Source: Ceratodon purpureus
Lineage: Eukaryota; Streptophyta; Bryopsida; Pseudoditrichales; Ditrichaceae
Direction of reading: 5' to 3'
DNA length: 64,000 bases
NCBI GenBank assembly: GCA_014871385.1
Contig: CM026432.1
Span: 4,141,271 to 4,205,270 of the forward strand
In this document: positions 20,718 through 32,005 of the stretch, in pieces
Layout of the letters: each line of letters starts with the position of its first letter
Position numbering within the stretch: the stretch's first letter is position 1
Notes under the pieces: generated by a model
The model's input: the letters and a program-made list of their open reading frames with translations, nothing else
The model's database searches: none
Told to the model about the DNA's origin: nothing
Translations under genes and position numbers: made by a program

Positions 20718-22468
20718 ATTCAGAAGGCATCCACAAGATCAGTTAACACAGGAAGGCCTGGAGGATGCGTTTGTATCATATGTAGCTCAATCATCTGTCA
20801 GGGCTGTCATCTACTTATCTTTTTCTCTGTTCTCCCTTAAATGTGAAGGGAGTTTTCAACATCTGTAAGAAAACTCCTTTGCTTTTATTTATTTTTCTAG
20901 GTCATTGCTCTCAATCGAAAGCAATGAATCTCAATACCTTTTTTAGGTCTTCCCGGCCAAGTTTCAGTATTCAAGTCTCTTCCTCCCACTCAGTCATATT
21001 CTACCCGTGTCGCTGGAACGAAGCCCATTCGCACAAGGACGCCGATGCGGTGACGTCGAGTTATGTGATAGAAATTATCGCTTTTTAGAGTTGAGCACTA
21101 CTCTCAAAATTCTTCAGCCGATGCCATGAGTATCCTCGGATTCTAGATCCCCTATATCTCTGCATTGTAGTATCAATCTGTGATGGCCGAATGTGCATTT
21201 TCGACTGTGTACATTGAGGTTCGAGTATGACAGCCAAGGGTCAAAGACGATACCCCATTGGCAATTGTTGGAACAGAACTGGCTTTGCAGCTTTACCTTT
21301 CGAATACGGAGCTCTCGGATGCTGCTGAAGAGGACACCAGCCGTATCTCGACCTACAGGAGGTATACAAACATCTGTAGCCTTGGTTCTTTCGATCTCTG
21401 TCGCGGAGGTTTCCTCTTCTGCGCATTCGAGATCATTTTCTAGCCCCAGTTTCTATTAAATTATTTTTGATTGGCAGTTAGTGTACGTTAAGCTGGAGCT
21501 TAGTGTGGAATGACTAAGTAACTCCTTTGATAGCCTACATAGCATCTGTATGGACAATAGCAACAGGTGAAGATGTAAAGGGGAACTCATTACACATTTA
21601 TTTTCCGGTGCATAGATTATAGAGAAGGATTCAGGTCGTAGAGCAGGGGTGCAAACTGATGGGAAGAATAGATTGCTACTACAATGTAGAGCCCAATGGA
21701 CGAGCCTTGATTTGTAAGAGATTGACTATGTAATGTATTGTATCAATATCCCAGTGGTAAATGGATCACATTTTGCATGTGGGTGCCTTGCATATCATCT
21801 GTTGAAACTTTTCGTCTCAAGCCTGTCCTGTATATCTTTGTCGTTTCCTGATGCTGCCTGGTTTTTTGTTCTGGTCTATTCTGGCGTCAACTGGAACACC
21901 TTGAACCGACAGAATAAGGGAATCGGTAACCGGGGAGTGCAAAGAGCATGAAGTAAAACCATGAATATGTCAGCAAATTGGAGACGGAAGTGTTGGGTCT
22001 TGGAATCGGAACAATTTTCCACGAATTTTTGAAGTGAAGGTGTTGTAGACACCTAATCAAACCTGTAGACATACACAAAAGAAACAGAAGAATCTCGTTC
22101 TAAAAGAAGATGATCGTTCTATGTAATAATTTCGTGTCGATGAAATGTCATGCCCTGGAATCCAAAGTTCTGTATGATAACCAATTCATGCGCATTGGAA
22201 TCTCAAAAGTAACAAAGTTGAAAACGTAAAGCAGAGCTAACTTAGATACCAAAACTAAAGTGACGGATGTTGCATTTCAATGATTTCCTGCTACATTGCA
22301 ACAAGAATGGTGCTCCTATTCGGGTAAATGTTAATGATGGGTGCTTCTGAAGTAGTAGAATCGTCCTAAATTTAGAAACTTGTTCCTATGATACATATCC
22401 TGTAGAAACTTGTGCACATTCTGTACATCGAGCCCGAGCTGCTTCTAGACGAGGGCCTCACTTGAATA
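20718..22468. other. Intergenic, no supported gene
   Basis: The beginning is likely the 3' UTR of the preceding gene. The rest has only short open frames without recognisable content. Confidence 0.5.
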
Positions 22469-22730
22469 GTCGCTTTGGCCGAGTGGTTAAGGCGTGTGCC
22501 TCCGCCTTGCTGGCGTTGGCACACGTGACGCCCTGGGTTCGCCTGGGGCTGTTTCTTTCTTGCTTGGGGGCCCGTGGCCGTCGGTGGCCTGTGGCCGTCT
22601 TGCTTTTGGGCCTGAGGCCGTGTCTTTTCGCGCTTTGCGCCTTTTAACCCCGGTGGGGTCTTTCGGTTAAGGCGTGTGCCTGCTAAGTACATGGGGTTTC
22701 CCCGCAAGAGTTCGAATCACTTAGGCGACG
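22469..22730 (+). pseudogene. tRNA-Ser(GCU) gene split by a 163-bp insertion
   Basis: The 5' part (22469-22501) holds acceptor strand GTCGCTT, the A box and D arm (GGCCGAGTGGTTAAGG) and half the anticodon stem. The 3' part (22682-22730) holds anticodon GCT, the rest of the anticodon stem (GTACA), a long variable arm (TGGGGTTTCCCC), a T arm with TTCGAAT, and AGGCGAC, which pairs with the 5' acceptor strand. Between them lie a 163-bp insert and a second copy of 17 bases of tRNA sequence. The insertion point is just 5' of the anticodon, not the usual intron site after base 37. The T stem also has one A-A mismatch, and no T-run terminator follows closely. Production of a functional tRNA is unlikely. 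Confidence 0.85.
22502..22664 (+). mobile_element. 163-bp insertion in the tRNA gene with 17-bp target duplication, SINE-like
   Basis: GC-rich insert flanked by perfect 17-bp direct repeats GGTTAAGGCGTGTGCCT (22485-22501 and 22665-22681). A duplication of this length fits target-primed retroposition rather than a cut-and-paste transposon. The insert has a B-box-like GGGTTCGCC near 22535 and ends GGGGTCTTTC. Together with the tRNA A box upstream it could mimic a tRNA-headed SINE. The family is unknown to me. Confidence 0.65.
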
Positions 22731-24439
22731 AAAATTTAGAATACAATGCGACGTATGCGTTTTTCCTTTTTATTTTTTGAATTTCTCTTTTTTCTCGCTT
22801 AGACGACGAATATAGAAACCAAATGCAACCTATAATTTTTTTATTTCCCCCCCCCTCTTTTAGAGAACAAATGTTTACTTCAAATGCATCACACATTTTA
22901 TTGATGAAATTGTCTTCATTGATTGTATTGTAGTTTTGAATGTGAAAGGTATTCCATGTAGTATTTGCATTTGTTATAATAAAGGTATGAAAGTAGTAAG
23001 AGGCACAGAGGTTTTGTGTATCTATATATTTAAACACTAAGTTCAAGTTTATTGATGAAAATCTTTTTGTGCAACCTACATTTTCCTTATTTTTGGAGGT
23101 TTGAGAAGAATTTTATTTTATTCTTAAAAGCATTGACCACGAGAGCAATCCCTGCGAGAGAAGAGGAAATCATATACGATGTCCATTCTCTTTATTGGAC
23201 AATGGACGGAATACTATTCTAGTATAGTTCTTTGTGGTACTTATTTATCTTCATACAACAATTAATTCTAGAATTCAGGGAGCGTGTGTTCTTGGAGTCA
23301 AAGTAAATTTTTTATTTATTTATATGTATTGTAATTAAAAGTGAATGAAAATATTCAGAATTTTTTTTTAATTTTTTAAAAATGGAATTTGATAAGCTCC
23401 ATTTTGTTGGTTTGGGTCGCATTCCAAAACATTCATTTAGATGCTTAACATTGAGATTCAATAACTATAGAGCAAAATTGCAAAATATACTACACGGTGT
23501 TTCAAGTTTCAATTATGAGGAATAATATTTAAACTGAAATTAATTCAAAAATCTTGAAATACCAATAAAATATTTAAAAATAGAATTTCAATTCACAATT
23601 CAAAGATTTTGAAAAAATATTAGTTTTTGAATATATAATGGTTGTACTAAACTCTTAATCAACCAAAATTGACAAAAACATTAAGAGCTAAGAAAAATTT
23701 GAATTATTCAAAATGTTTTTAATAAATTTCTGCAGAATTTCAATAATATTTGTAGGTTCATACATCATAGAACATTTAATTCAAATGAAATTGGAGACTA
23801 GGTTCAATCTATCATACATGTGTAGGGTATTTAAATGTTTTTTTATCCATTAAGAAAAGAAAATTTTAAATTACACTCCACAACGATAGAAATTGGAAGA
23901 ATACATCGGCTAAAGTCTCTACAAATCTCTACAAATAAGCTTACATTATGAGAAGTTGCAACAATCAACATTATGCAAAAGGCAGAGGTTGCTAAAGTTT
24001 TAGTTCTGAATTAAGGCGAGCACCTCCGTTAAAACTTAAGTTGAAAGTTGACCTAGCTACAAACTCTAGAATGCAACTACAGCCAAAGCCATAGAATCAA
24101 CATAGACTTACATTAGGAGAAAAGGAGATTTTCAATACTGATGGAGCAATGAAAGAAGATACATCGTGAAAAAGCTTGCAATGTAGGCATTGCGGATGTA
24201 TTAAAGTATGTTACGACGATTAATATTTCTTTTTAATCCACGCATATTAATGACAATTTTCACCCAAATGATAATTATCATCGACAACTTAGTTTGCATC
24301 CAATTTTTTTTTCATCCACAGCATCTATTACATCTAATCTTTATTTTTCATCCAAACTTGACGTATTTCATCCAATATCTATGACATGGCAAGGATCCAT
24401 CCAAATGACCCCCTATTATCAAAACTGCCCTTTGGAATC
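22731..24439. other. AT-rich intergenic, no supported gene
   Basis: Long AT-rich stretch with homopolymer runs. I see no gene, terminal repeat or coding remnant. Confidence 0.5.
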
Positions 24440-24614
24440 AAAGGAAAATACAATTTACACTTCAAGAAATTTTAGAAATTTGAATTTTATTGCGATTGTA
24501 TTGAAATTTTTTGGGACTCTTTCTCTTATTGAAATGAACATATTTACCGCTCGGATTTCCAATTGGACATGTTAACATTAAATTTTTAGTAATTTTAATC
24601 TTGGAAAATGTAAG

Positions 24615-24616
<2 letters not shown>

Positions 24617-24664
<48 letters not shown>
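24617..24664. repeat. (AT)n microsatellite, about 24 units
   Basis: An uninterrupted AT dinucleotide run inside copy A. Copy B has a different, larger insertion near the equivalent place. Confidence 0.95.
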
Positions 24665-24667
<3 letters not shown>

Positions 24668-25232
24668 TCTTATATCTCAATATGGTTCTAATTAAATTTC
24701 TATATTTATGTATTTTAATAAAAAAAAAAATAAGCTCCACACATTCTAAGTTGATCTAAGAATTTTTATCATTTTAATTATCACACATTACAATGTGATG
24801 TCTTGTAGATTTTTTTCAAAGCCATAGTGCTTGTTGAACTATCTATGTTATAAAAAAAAATTAAAATAGATCCTTTTGATAATATAGTGTGATTATGTTT
24901 TTAATATACATAGTTTAATTTAATTTAGTTTTAATTTTCCTTTGACTTGTATTGTAGAACAATGATTCTTCAGTCAAACCTATAACACCAATATATATTT
25001 GTGATTTTTTAATATTATTTTTGGTATACAATTTCACAAAAAACCATTATTTTATAATATGCAATTAAAAACTACTTAAACAAATAACCATATCTTACAC
25101 CTTTGAACATTTACATTTACACCTTTGACATTTACATTTTCAAAACCTCAAATTCATTGTAATAATATCCATACGCATAGGAAAAAATACCAATTATTTT
25201 AACAAAATTCACCAAATTGAACAAATGGACAT

Positions 25233-25969
25233 GGAAGAGTACAATAAAGTAGACCACAAAGTGCAAAATGTGATCACTAGGAAGTGAATATGAAGTGTGT
25301 TGTTTTTCAAAGCTCAAAGCTGATTTCGAGCATTTTAGTGTAGTTTTTGAGCATTTTAGTCACTTTTTAAGATGTCATAAGGTATCTTACAGACATCTTC
25401 CTAAAAAGAACATTGTGAATTGAAACTAAATTTGACCACTAGTTCTAAATCATGAAAATAAACTTTTCTAAAGTCTTGATTTCTTCATCTGGGCCCTCTA
25501 TTGTCTTTAGATGATGTTTTTTTCAATTTAAAAAACAATGTTCAGTGAAAAAAAAGTGACAAAAACTATCGCGGAAAAGACCCTCCTAAAAACATCCTTG
25601 CGGTACTTTTGGAACTCTAAATCAAACAATGAGTATATGAATTGACTATTTTAGAACACCTCTTAAACATACAGAGGGCCCCACTTCATCAAAAGTGATT
25701 TTTAGATAGTTTTTGATTCTTTTCTAGCCACTTTTTCAAATGACTACATTCACTTTGCTTGGATTTAAAGCCCTCATACAATAACTTTAAAGTGTCAACT
25801 TGGCACGAAACTTTTTCAAGTTGTAGAAAACAAGTTGAGAAATCATATTAGCAAAAAAATTTGACTTCAATTACATCTTTCCAACACTTTTGTGCAATTT
25901 TGACAAAAGGGTTGAAACTGGCAAATAGCTAAGCACTTTTGTGGTCCACTTTTTTGTGCTTCTCCCCGG
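25233..25969 (+). mobile_element. TIR-bounded insertion, ~737 bp, in copy A
   Basis: Copy B runs through this point without it. The left end (GGAAGAGTACAATAAAGT, then AGACCACAAAGTGC) is an imperfect inverted match of the right end, whose complement reads GGGGAGAAGCACAAAAAAGT, then GGACCACAAAAGTGC. A related copy lies in opposite orientation at 57168-57953. No transposase is encoded, so it is non-autonomous. I could not fix the target duplication, so edges are accurate to about 5 bp. Confidence 0.8.
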
Positions 25970-26372
25970 ACCCAAAAACATTGATGTGCTACCATCAATT
26001 AAATAGAAAGAAAAACATTAAATTATTTTACATTCACATCACCACCTCTAATCAAGATTGAGTATAGATAATAATGAGTTAACAACAAAGTCTAGCATTT
26101 AATGTTAGTTGGCTCATTGAAAATTTAGAGTTAATTTTTTTTCTGATATATATTACTTTTTAAGAGTTGGATCAGTAGGACTGGAATTCGTCCATGCAAT
26201 GAGACCCCTGAGACAATGAAGTCTCAGTAACTGACACGAGCGACAGACCTTTGAGACTACGAAGTGGTTCTAGTGTTACCACCGAGACAAGAAATTGCAT
26301 TGACTTCCCCCAAGACTAGAAAATCCACCTTTGCACTCAACTTTCACACTAGCGAGACCTGAGTTGAATCAA

Positions 26373-26380
26373 TATATAAG
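26373..26380 (+). promoter_or_regulatory. TATA box of repeat copy A
   Basis: TATATAAG followed by GCACC, with about 100 bp of strongly conserved sequence downstream that is shared with copy B. Its preservation in both diverged copies suggests a real Pol II promoter of the element. Confidence 0.55.
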
Positions 26381-26505
26381 GCACCGGCTAGCAACCACTA
26401 TGGTACCATTTCTCTTCTGTGCAGAACATCTGCAGTGTGTGGCATCATTTCTTTTCTTGTGTAGATTTGCAGTGCTCTCCATTTCTTGCTAGCTTGCCCT
26501 CAGGT

Positions 26506-28410
26506 CCCATTCTTCTATAACAACACTCCAAGAATAACGCCAAGAGAAGCCAACCCTCTACACCTTGAACTCTTAGGAGTGACTTTTGCACGACTACAGG
26601 CAAGTTATTCCCACTCCTTCCAGAGAGTAGTAATAGGACGACTACACATGAAAATGGGGAGCCATATGGAACCTAATAGTTAGGCTAGAAAAAATCTTCA
26701 TCCAACCTTTTATGAAAGGAAACAAGTTTTTAAAGGTTTACTTCACAAAAGAATCAAACATATTAGGAACCTTGAGTGCCCCAACTTACACACACAAAGG
26801 CTGCGAAGTCACTTTCTGCACATGCCAATATATCATTGAACTCTCACAATATGGGTGTCAGTTGTTGTCAATGATCTCGTTATTCTAGTGGAAAAATCCA
26901 CACTAAGTAATCCTGCAATATAATCAATTTTGAATATTGTAACTCAAATAAACATTTGATTCAAGTATTGTTAAATACTCAAGTGGGTGCCTTCTGACAA
27001 AGAAAGTTATCTCATAATCTTTTGATCCTTTCAGAGCCAATTCGTTTCGCTGAAGAGTTAGAGCAACCGTCATGAACTTTTAATCCCTAAAAAAAACAAA
27101 TTGTTTTTCCGTCAAAACTATCACTTAAAACCTCTTTATATGTGTTTTACAATGTTTGGAACTTGATGGGTTTTAATGTGAATTCACACACGTACTTCAT
27201 ATTGAAGGAAAATAACAAGTTATTTATTTTGACATTGTGACATTTTTTGATAAATCCAATCAAAGGAGCTTATAGTTATCATAGTAAAAGACTCCTTCTC
27301 CAAATGTTAAACTTACAATAAAAACAAACTGCAAGATCTTAGCCCTTAAACTTCAATAACGACCTTGCTTGACTGGCAATTTCAACTTTGAAGTTCCGTT
27401 TGTGATCGGAGTGAAAAACTTGTAATAAATTATCCATCTTTTACTTTTGTCCTTTCACTTTTTTATACTTACTGTTTTATTTTCATAAACTTTTTTTGAA
27501 GATCCAAGTTTTTTAATATGGTTGAAAGAAGTCTTTTCACAAATTACTGATTTTGATTTTGTGTTCTCAATTGAGGAAACTGGTATTATGAAAAGTAAAT
27601 GATTGAGAATTTACAAAATAACATTCAAAAGAAGAAACATCGATACTCACTTTTCAAAAATTTATAAGGCACATAGAAATATATAAGGATGATTAAATCA
27701 AAATCATTAATTATATCAAGATAAAATACAATAATTTTTATTATCAATTGTAAGAATGTAGTAGGAATCAATGGCAATCTTTTTTTTTTTTTTTTTCTTT
27801 TTTTTTTGAAAATTGTTGACATCAAGTTCAAGGTGAAACTTCAAAAGTTTCTTCTCTTTACAAATTTTGTAAGTGTTTAGAAAAAATGGCTTTTTGTATC
27901 ATTTGCATGACTTATCAAAATGAAACAAAAAATGATTTTGTATTCATGAAAACCTACAAAATACAATTTTATGTTTAGATTTTTTTTTGAAAAAATAATT
28001 AGAGGTTTTTTAAGCCCTACCCTTGCTACCTTGATTGGAATTTAAAACCTCACAATTCTTTCAATATTTATTTCAATCTTATGAGAATTGTATTCTTTGA
28101 AAGGTCTCATACATATCTACCTTTGATAAAACTTTCAGAATAAGAAAAAAAAATATTGAGGTGATGAGAACTCTTCTTAATTCCACCACTCCCCCATCCG
28201 CCTGCCTTATTTTTATTCAATACTCCTACGCTCTTTAATTTGTATTTTTTTTATACTTTTTCCATTTGCCTTCCATTCTATCTTCTTATTTTTTTATTAT
28301 TACACTATTTTTCCATTCTAGATTGTTTTTGGCCTTTTCGTTCTTTAGGAGTTAATTATTCATTGATGTCTTTATTTATTGAAAAAATATAGACTTAAAC
28401 TTTATCAAAG
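26506..28410. other. AT-rich, no supported gene
   Basis: Follows the promoter-like end of copy A. No recognisable coding content. A long T-tract lies near 27780-27807. Confidence 0.45.
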
Positions 28411-28570
28411 AAAGCGTAAAGCACGCACTAGAGGATCTTTTTTATATTGTTTTGTTGAAGGAGCTAATCAGATAGCAACAACCTCATTCAAAACTATGAT
28501 GGCCAACTTATTGGTACTTCATAAAAAGTTTGCCAATGACCCAAAGGTTAGTATTTCAATTGTTAGTTAA
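28411..28570 (+). other. Coding-like block A of the unidentified repeat
   Basis: An open frame of about 50 codons reading RKRKARTRGSF, then ATTSFKTMMAN, then HKKFANDPKV. The block at 32330-32495 has the same order of residues (TTSFEALVAH, HEKFAKVGPKV) in an open frame, with the reading frame kept despite about one third nucleotide divergence. Each block lies downstream of one copy of the ~2-kb repeat. I do not recognise the protein. Confidence 0.45.
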
Positions 28571-28733
28571 ATTAATTCCCTAACACATTATGGTTTGTTA
28601 TCCAACTTATCCATCTTATTTGCAAATAATTGTGAACTTCATTATTTGTCAATAAAAATAAATTTCTGTTTAAAAAGGTCTTTTAGCAATTTATTTTTAT
28701 TATTATTTAATATTAAATTTGAATTTAAATTTA

Positions 28734-29229
28734 GGGTAATGATTTATCAACCTCTTACTTCTTATTATGATGGACAAGTAGAAGAGTGTATGATGGAAGC
28801 AAAAGAAGTACTAAAACTTTGCGACTACATTATTAGAGTTTATGTATAAAGAATATGTAAATCTTTATGGCTTATTTTTGAAGATATGGAAAGAGTTGTT
28901 TTTATGTGAGCAAATGAAGTAAAAACATATGATATTGTTGATGCTTTAGCTATAGAAAAACTTAATTTTTACAATTTTTGAAACAATTTTTTATATATTC
29001 AATAATTTTATTATATATTGTTAAAAAGATTTGATAATATAGCTTAAAAAAAACTTACTTTCTATTTTTATGGTTAAGATAAACTTAAACCAAAATATTA
29101 TGCATATAATTTAAAATGCCTACTATTCAACATTTAATTAGAAATAAAAGACAACCAATAGAAAATAGAACAAAATTTCTTGCTCTTTGAAGGTATCTTC
29201 AACAAAGAGAAGTTTGTACCAGAGTGCAT
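28734..29229 (+). pseudogene. Nuclear plastid DNA (NUPT): clpP last exon plus 5'-rps12 exon
   Basis: 28734-28980 translates as the last exon of plastid clp[16 protein letters not shown], then [18 protein letters not shown], then FEDMERVVFM and DIVDALAIE, with in-frame stops. At 29116-29229 follows exactly 114 nt of the rps12 5' exon (MPTIQHLIRNKRQPIENRTK, ending CTRVH), directly followed by GTGCAATTT, like the start of its trans-spliced group II intron. The order clpP then 5'-rps12 on one strand matches land-plant plastid genomes. Stops and changed residues show an old, decayed nuclear copy. The upstream T/A-rich stretch may be clpP intron 2. Confidence 0.9.
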
Positions 29230-29649
29230 GTGCAATTTATTATGGTTAAAAATTTTTAAAGAATAAAAACGGTTTGGTATAATGGAAGATTTTTATTTTG
29301 AGAAATGACTAATCTATTATTTATTTAATAAATAAATAAAATTTATGACTTTTATTGGTGCAAATCTAGTTATCCTATTGTAAGCTAAAATGCGCATGTT
29401 CAGTACTATTTATTTAATTACAAATGTATTAAGCAAAAAAAGAAATACAATAAAAAAGAGTTATAGATCATTCTATTATTGCAAAAACGAATTAATAAGG
29501 TTAGCTGTTCAACAAATTATTGGAAAAACTACAAATAGCATCTTTTAGTTTTAAAAGCTCTGGTAAATTAAAAAGACCTCACTCTTGAAGAAAAAGTCTT
29601 AGAAGCAATGGCATCCATAATTTTTCTTATCTGCTATTCGAAATGAAAG
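29230..29649. other. AT-rich, possibly further decayed plastid DNA
   Basis: Starts as the presumed rps12 intron. In plastid genomes rpl20 comes next, but I could not recognise rpl20 here. Nothing else can be supported. Confidence 0.35.
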
Positions 29650-31240
29650 AAAAAGAAAAATATACAATTTAGACTTGGAGAAATTTCTAGAAATTTGAGT
29701 TTTAGTCTGATTGTATTGAAATTTTTTGGGATCCTTTTTCTCATTCACATGAGAATATGTATTGTTTGACTTTCCAATTGGACATGTTACAAATTACAAC
29801 TACTCTTGTGGTAGTTTTAATTTGGGAGAATAGAAGGCATTTTCTGAACACACTCCTTTTCACAAAATCAAGGGTTTTTTTCCCTTTTTCTACCTTGTAT
29901 GGGGCTCAATCACTATAAGCATATACCTAATTTCTACACCTATAGGAATTGATGACCCTCCATACATCAAATTTATTTGCAATGTATACTTTTTGGGCAT
30001 CAAAGCTTAAGTACATTGCTCGAGCAGTGTCAAAAAAGACTTTTAAAGTCAGTTCAAACCTAATAATCTTGCAATTTGCACGGTGGAATTAGCTCAAATT
30101 TGGTATACACCTTTTGGGACAAGTTAGGTATAAGATCGTACGGTTATGTATTCCATTATATGTCTATATAAATTAGTAGGTTGCTACGATTAGAGATCTA
30201 TATTTTGCGATTTTGGCTTCAAAAACAAGACGAACTTTTTAGGATTACAATACTTTGAAATGAAAAATCAAGTAACGATAGTGTTCATTTTCATTTTTAA
30301 TCTTCAAATCTTCAATGGCCTTAATTTCATACTTCAATACATAATTATATTCTAGAATATTCATTTATTACAAATTAGGAATTTCGAAATAAGTTTAAAT
30401 TTTAATTGGAAAATTTTATGTTTACATAAACATATGAATCTCAGTATGTCTTAATATGGTTTTTGGTTAAATTTATAAATTTGTGGGTTTTCTTAAAAAA
30501 ATTCAAGCTCCATATATTCTTATTTTTTCTAAGAAATATTTTTATCCTTTTATATTTCACACATAACAATGTGATGTCTAATAGTTTTCCTTTAAAACCA
30601 TAATGCATGTTGAACTATCTATTTTATTACAGAACTTTAAAATGTGATTACGTATTGAATACATATAGTTTAATTTAATTCAGTTTTAATTGTCTTTTGA
30701 CTTGTATTGTAGAACAATGTTTCTTATGTCAAACCTATAATACCATTATATATTTGTGGTTTTTCAAAATTATTTTTATTATACAACTTCATGGAAACCA
30801 TTATTTTATAATATGTAATTAAAAAGTGCTCAAACAAAAAACCATCTCTTACACCTTTAAAAATATGTAAAAACTAAGGCCGAGCCACCTATTACCAATC
30901 GCTTAAGGATTTTAGCACAAGAGGCCGGTGCTTGGTGACAAATGATCACAACGCAAGAGTTGATCAAATAAAATCATTCGATCAACTTCAACAAAAGCTC
31001 AAGAGTCAAGTTCATTGTAATTATATCCATACGTATAGGAAAAAATACCAATAATTTTAAATAAAATTCACCAAATTGAACAAATGTTTCCAAAAAGATG
31101 GATGTGCTATGGCATCGATTAAATAGGAAGAAAAACATTTAATTATTTTACATTCACATCACCACCCCTAATTAGGATTGTATTTTCACTTGCAAAATCC
31201 CATTCAATGAATATAAATCCACATGAGTTAACAACAACTA

Positions 31241-31512
31241 TACAAGAAGTTTTCGAGACGTTAGCCCCCATGGCTAAAGGAGGGGGGGGGGGGGCTGCTA
31301 TGGGCGGCACTTTAGCCCCGGTTAACTTCAAGCTTGCGATGATCTTCCAAAGATTAGCCCCGGTATTAAGTTATGGGATCATTTTGGGGGCTAATTCCAG
31401 AGCACAAAAGAAATCCAAGATTTTTTGCTTCATGTGTAAAAAGGAGCTAACAAGGGGCTAACAAGCTAACGCATGAAGGATTAGTCGGCTAACGTCTCGA
31501 AAACTTCTAGTG
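31241..31512. mobile_element. CACTA-type MITE, 272 bp, with 3-bp target duplication
   Basis: Left terminus TACAAGAAGTTTTCGAGACG and right terminus the complement of CACTAGAAGTTTTCGAGACG, an inverted repeat of at least 26 bp with two mismatches. It is flanked by CTA (31238-31240 and 31513-31515). The empty site is visible nearby: the duplicate at 31573 reads ACAACAACTAGCATTT without the insert, and copy A near 26085 is also uninterrupted. Subterminal repeats of TTAGCCCC/GGGGCTAA occur inside, similar in style to other plant CACTA MITEs, plus a G-run at 31281-31294. Confidence 0.92.
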
Positions 31513-31862
31513 CTAGCATTTGTTGTTAGTTGGCTCAATGAAATTTTTTAAACTAAATTTTGTTTTTTAACCGTGAGTTAACAACAACTAGCATTTACTA
31601 TTGGCCCAACGAAAATTTAGATTGAATTTTGGTTTTGATAAATATTGCTTTTTAACAGTTGGATCTGTACCGCTGCGATTATCCCATGCAGTGAACCACC
31701 GAGATGATGAAGTCTCAGTAACTGGCACTAATAACACACCTCTAAGACCACGAAGTGGCTCCACTGTCACCACTGAGACGAGTCATTGCAGTCACACACC
31801 CGAGACTAGAAAATCTTGCTCTGCACTCAATTTCAAGACTACCGAGGCTTGAGTAGAACCAA

Positions 31863-31870
31863 TATATAAG
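31863..31870 (+). promoter_or_regulatory. TATA box of repeat copy B
   Basis: TATATAAG in the same context as in copy A. A 38-codon open frame starting at ATG 32024 (MESTGFVDVKIYDASF) lies about 155 bp downstream, with a GT donor-like site near 32167. Confidence 0.5.
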
Positions 31871-32005
31871 GCACCCGATTGCAACCACTGTGGCACCATT
31901 TCTCTTAATATGTACAGATCATCTGCAGTGTGTGGGATCATTTCTTTTCTTGTGCAGATCTGTAGTGCTCTCGGCCATTTCATGCTTATAGCTTGCTCTT
32001 AGATC

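Larger units (their letters stand above)
24440..26505 (+). repeat. Copy A of an unidentified ~2-kb dispersed repeat
   Basis: Collinear with 29650-32005 (copy B) over most of its length. Shared landmarks are TTGTATTGAAATTTTTTGGG, CCAATTGGACATGTTA, CACAATGTGATGTCT-type segments, TTACATTCACATCACCACC and the AATATATAAGGCACC promoter-like block. The copies are clearly diverged, with many substitutions and indels. Copy A carries a 737-bp insertion (25233-25969) that copy B lacks. The family is not recognised; a pair of terminal repeats or two tandem copies of a longer element are both possible. Confidence 0.8.
29650..32005 (+). repeat. Copy B of the unidentified ~2-kb dispersed repeat
   Basis: Collinear with copy A (24440-26505). 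Relative to A it has an extra ~590 bp at about 29835-30420, an extra stretch near 30870-31015, and the CACTA-type MITE at 31241-31512. It lacks the 737-bp TIR insertion of copy A. A short internal duplication repeats GAGTTAACAACAACTAGCATTT at 31225 and 31573. Confidence 0.8.

Noticed and set aside
22469-22681. Insert in the tRNA gene as a normal tRNA intron
   Set aside because: Nuclear tRNA introns in plants lie after base 37 and are short; this insert is before the anticodon, 163 bp long, and flanked by a 17-bp direct repeat.
29380-29600. Possible rpl20 or rps18 remnant after the rps12 exon
   Set aside because: Expected from plastid gene order, but translations in all frames did not give recognisable rpl20 or rps18 segments.
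24440-32005. Reading the two ~2-kb repeats as the paired terminal repeats of one retroelement
   Set aside because: Kept only as an alternative. No polymerase or capsid-type coding remnant was seen between them, plastid DNA lies there instead, and a related block follows each copy.
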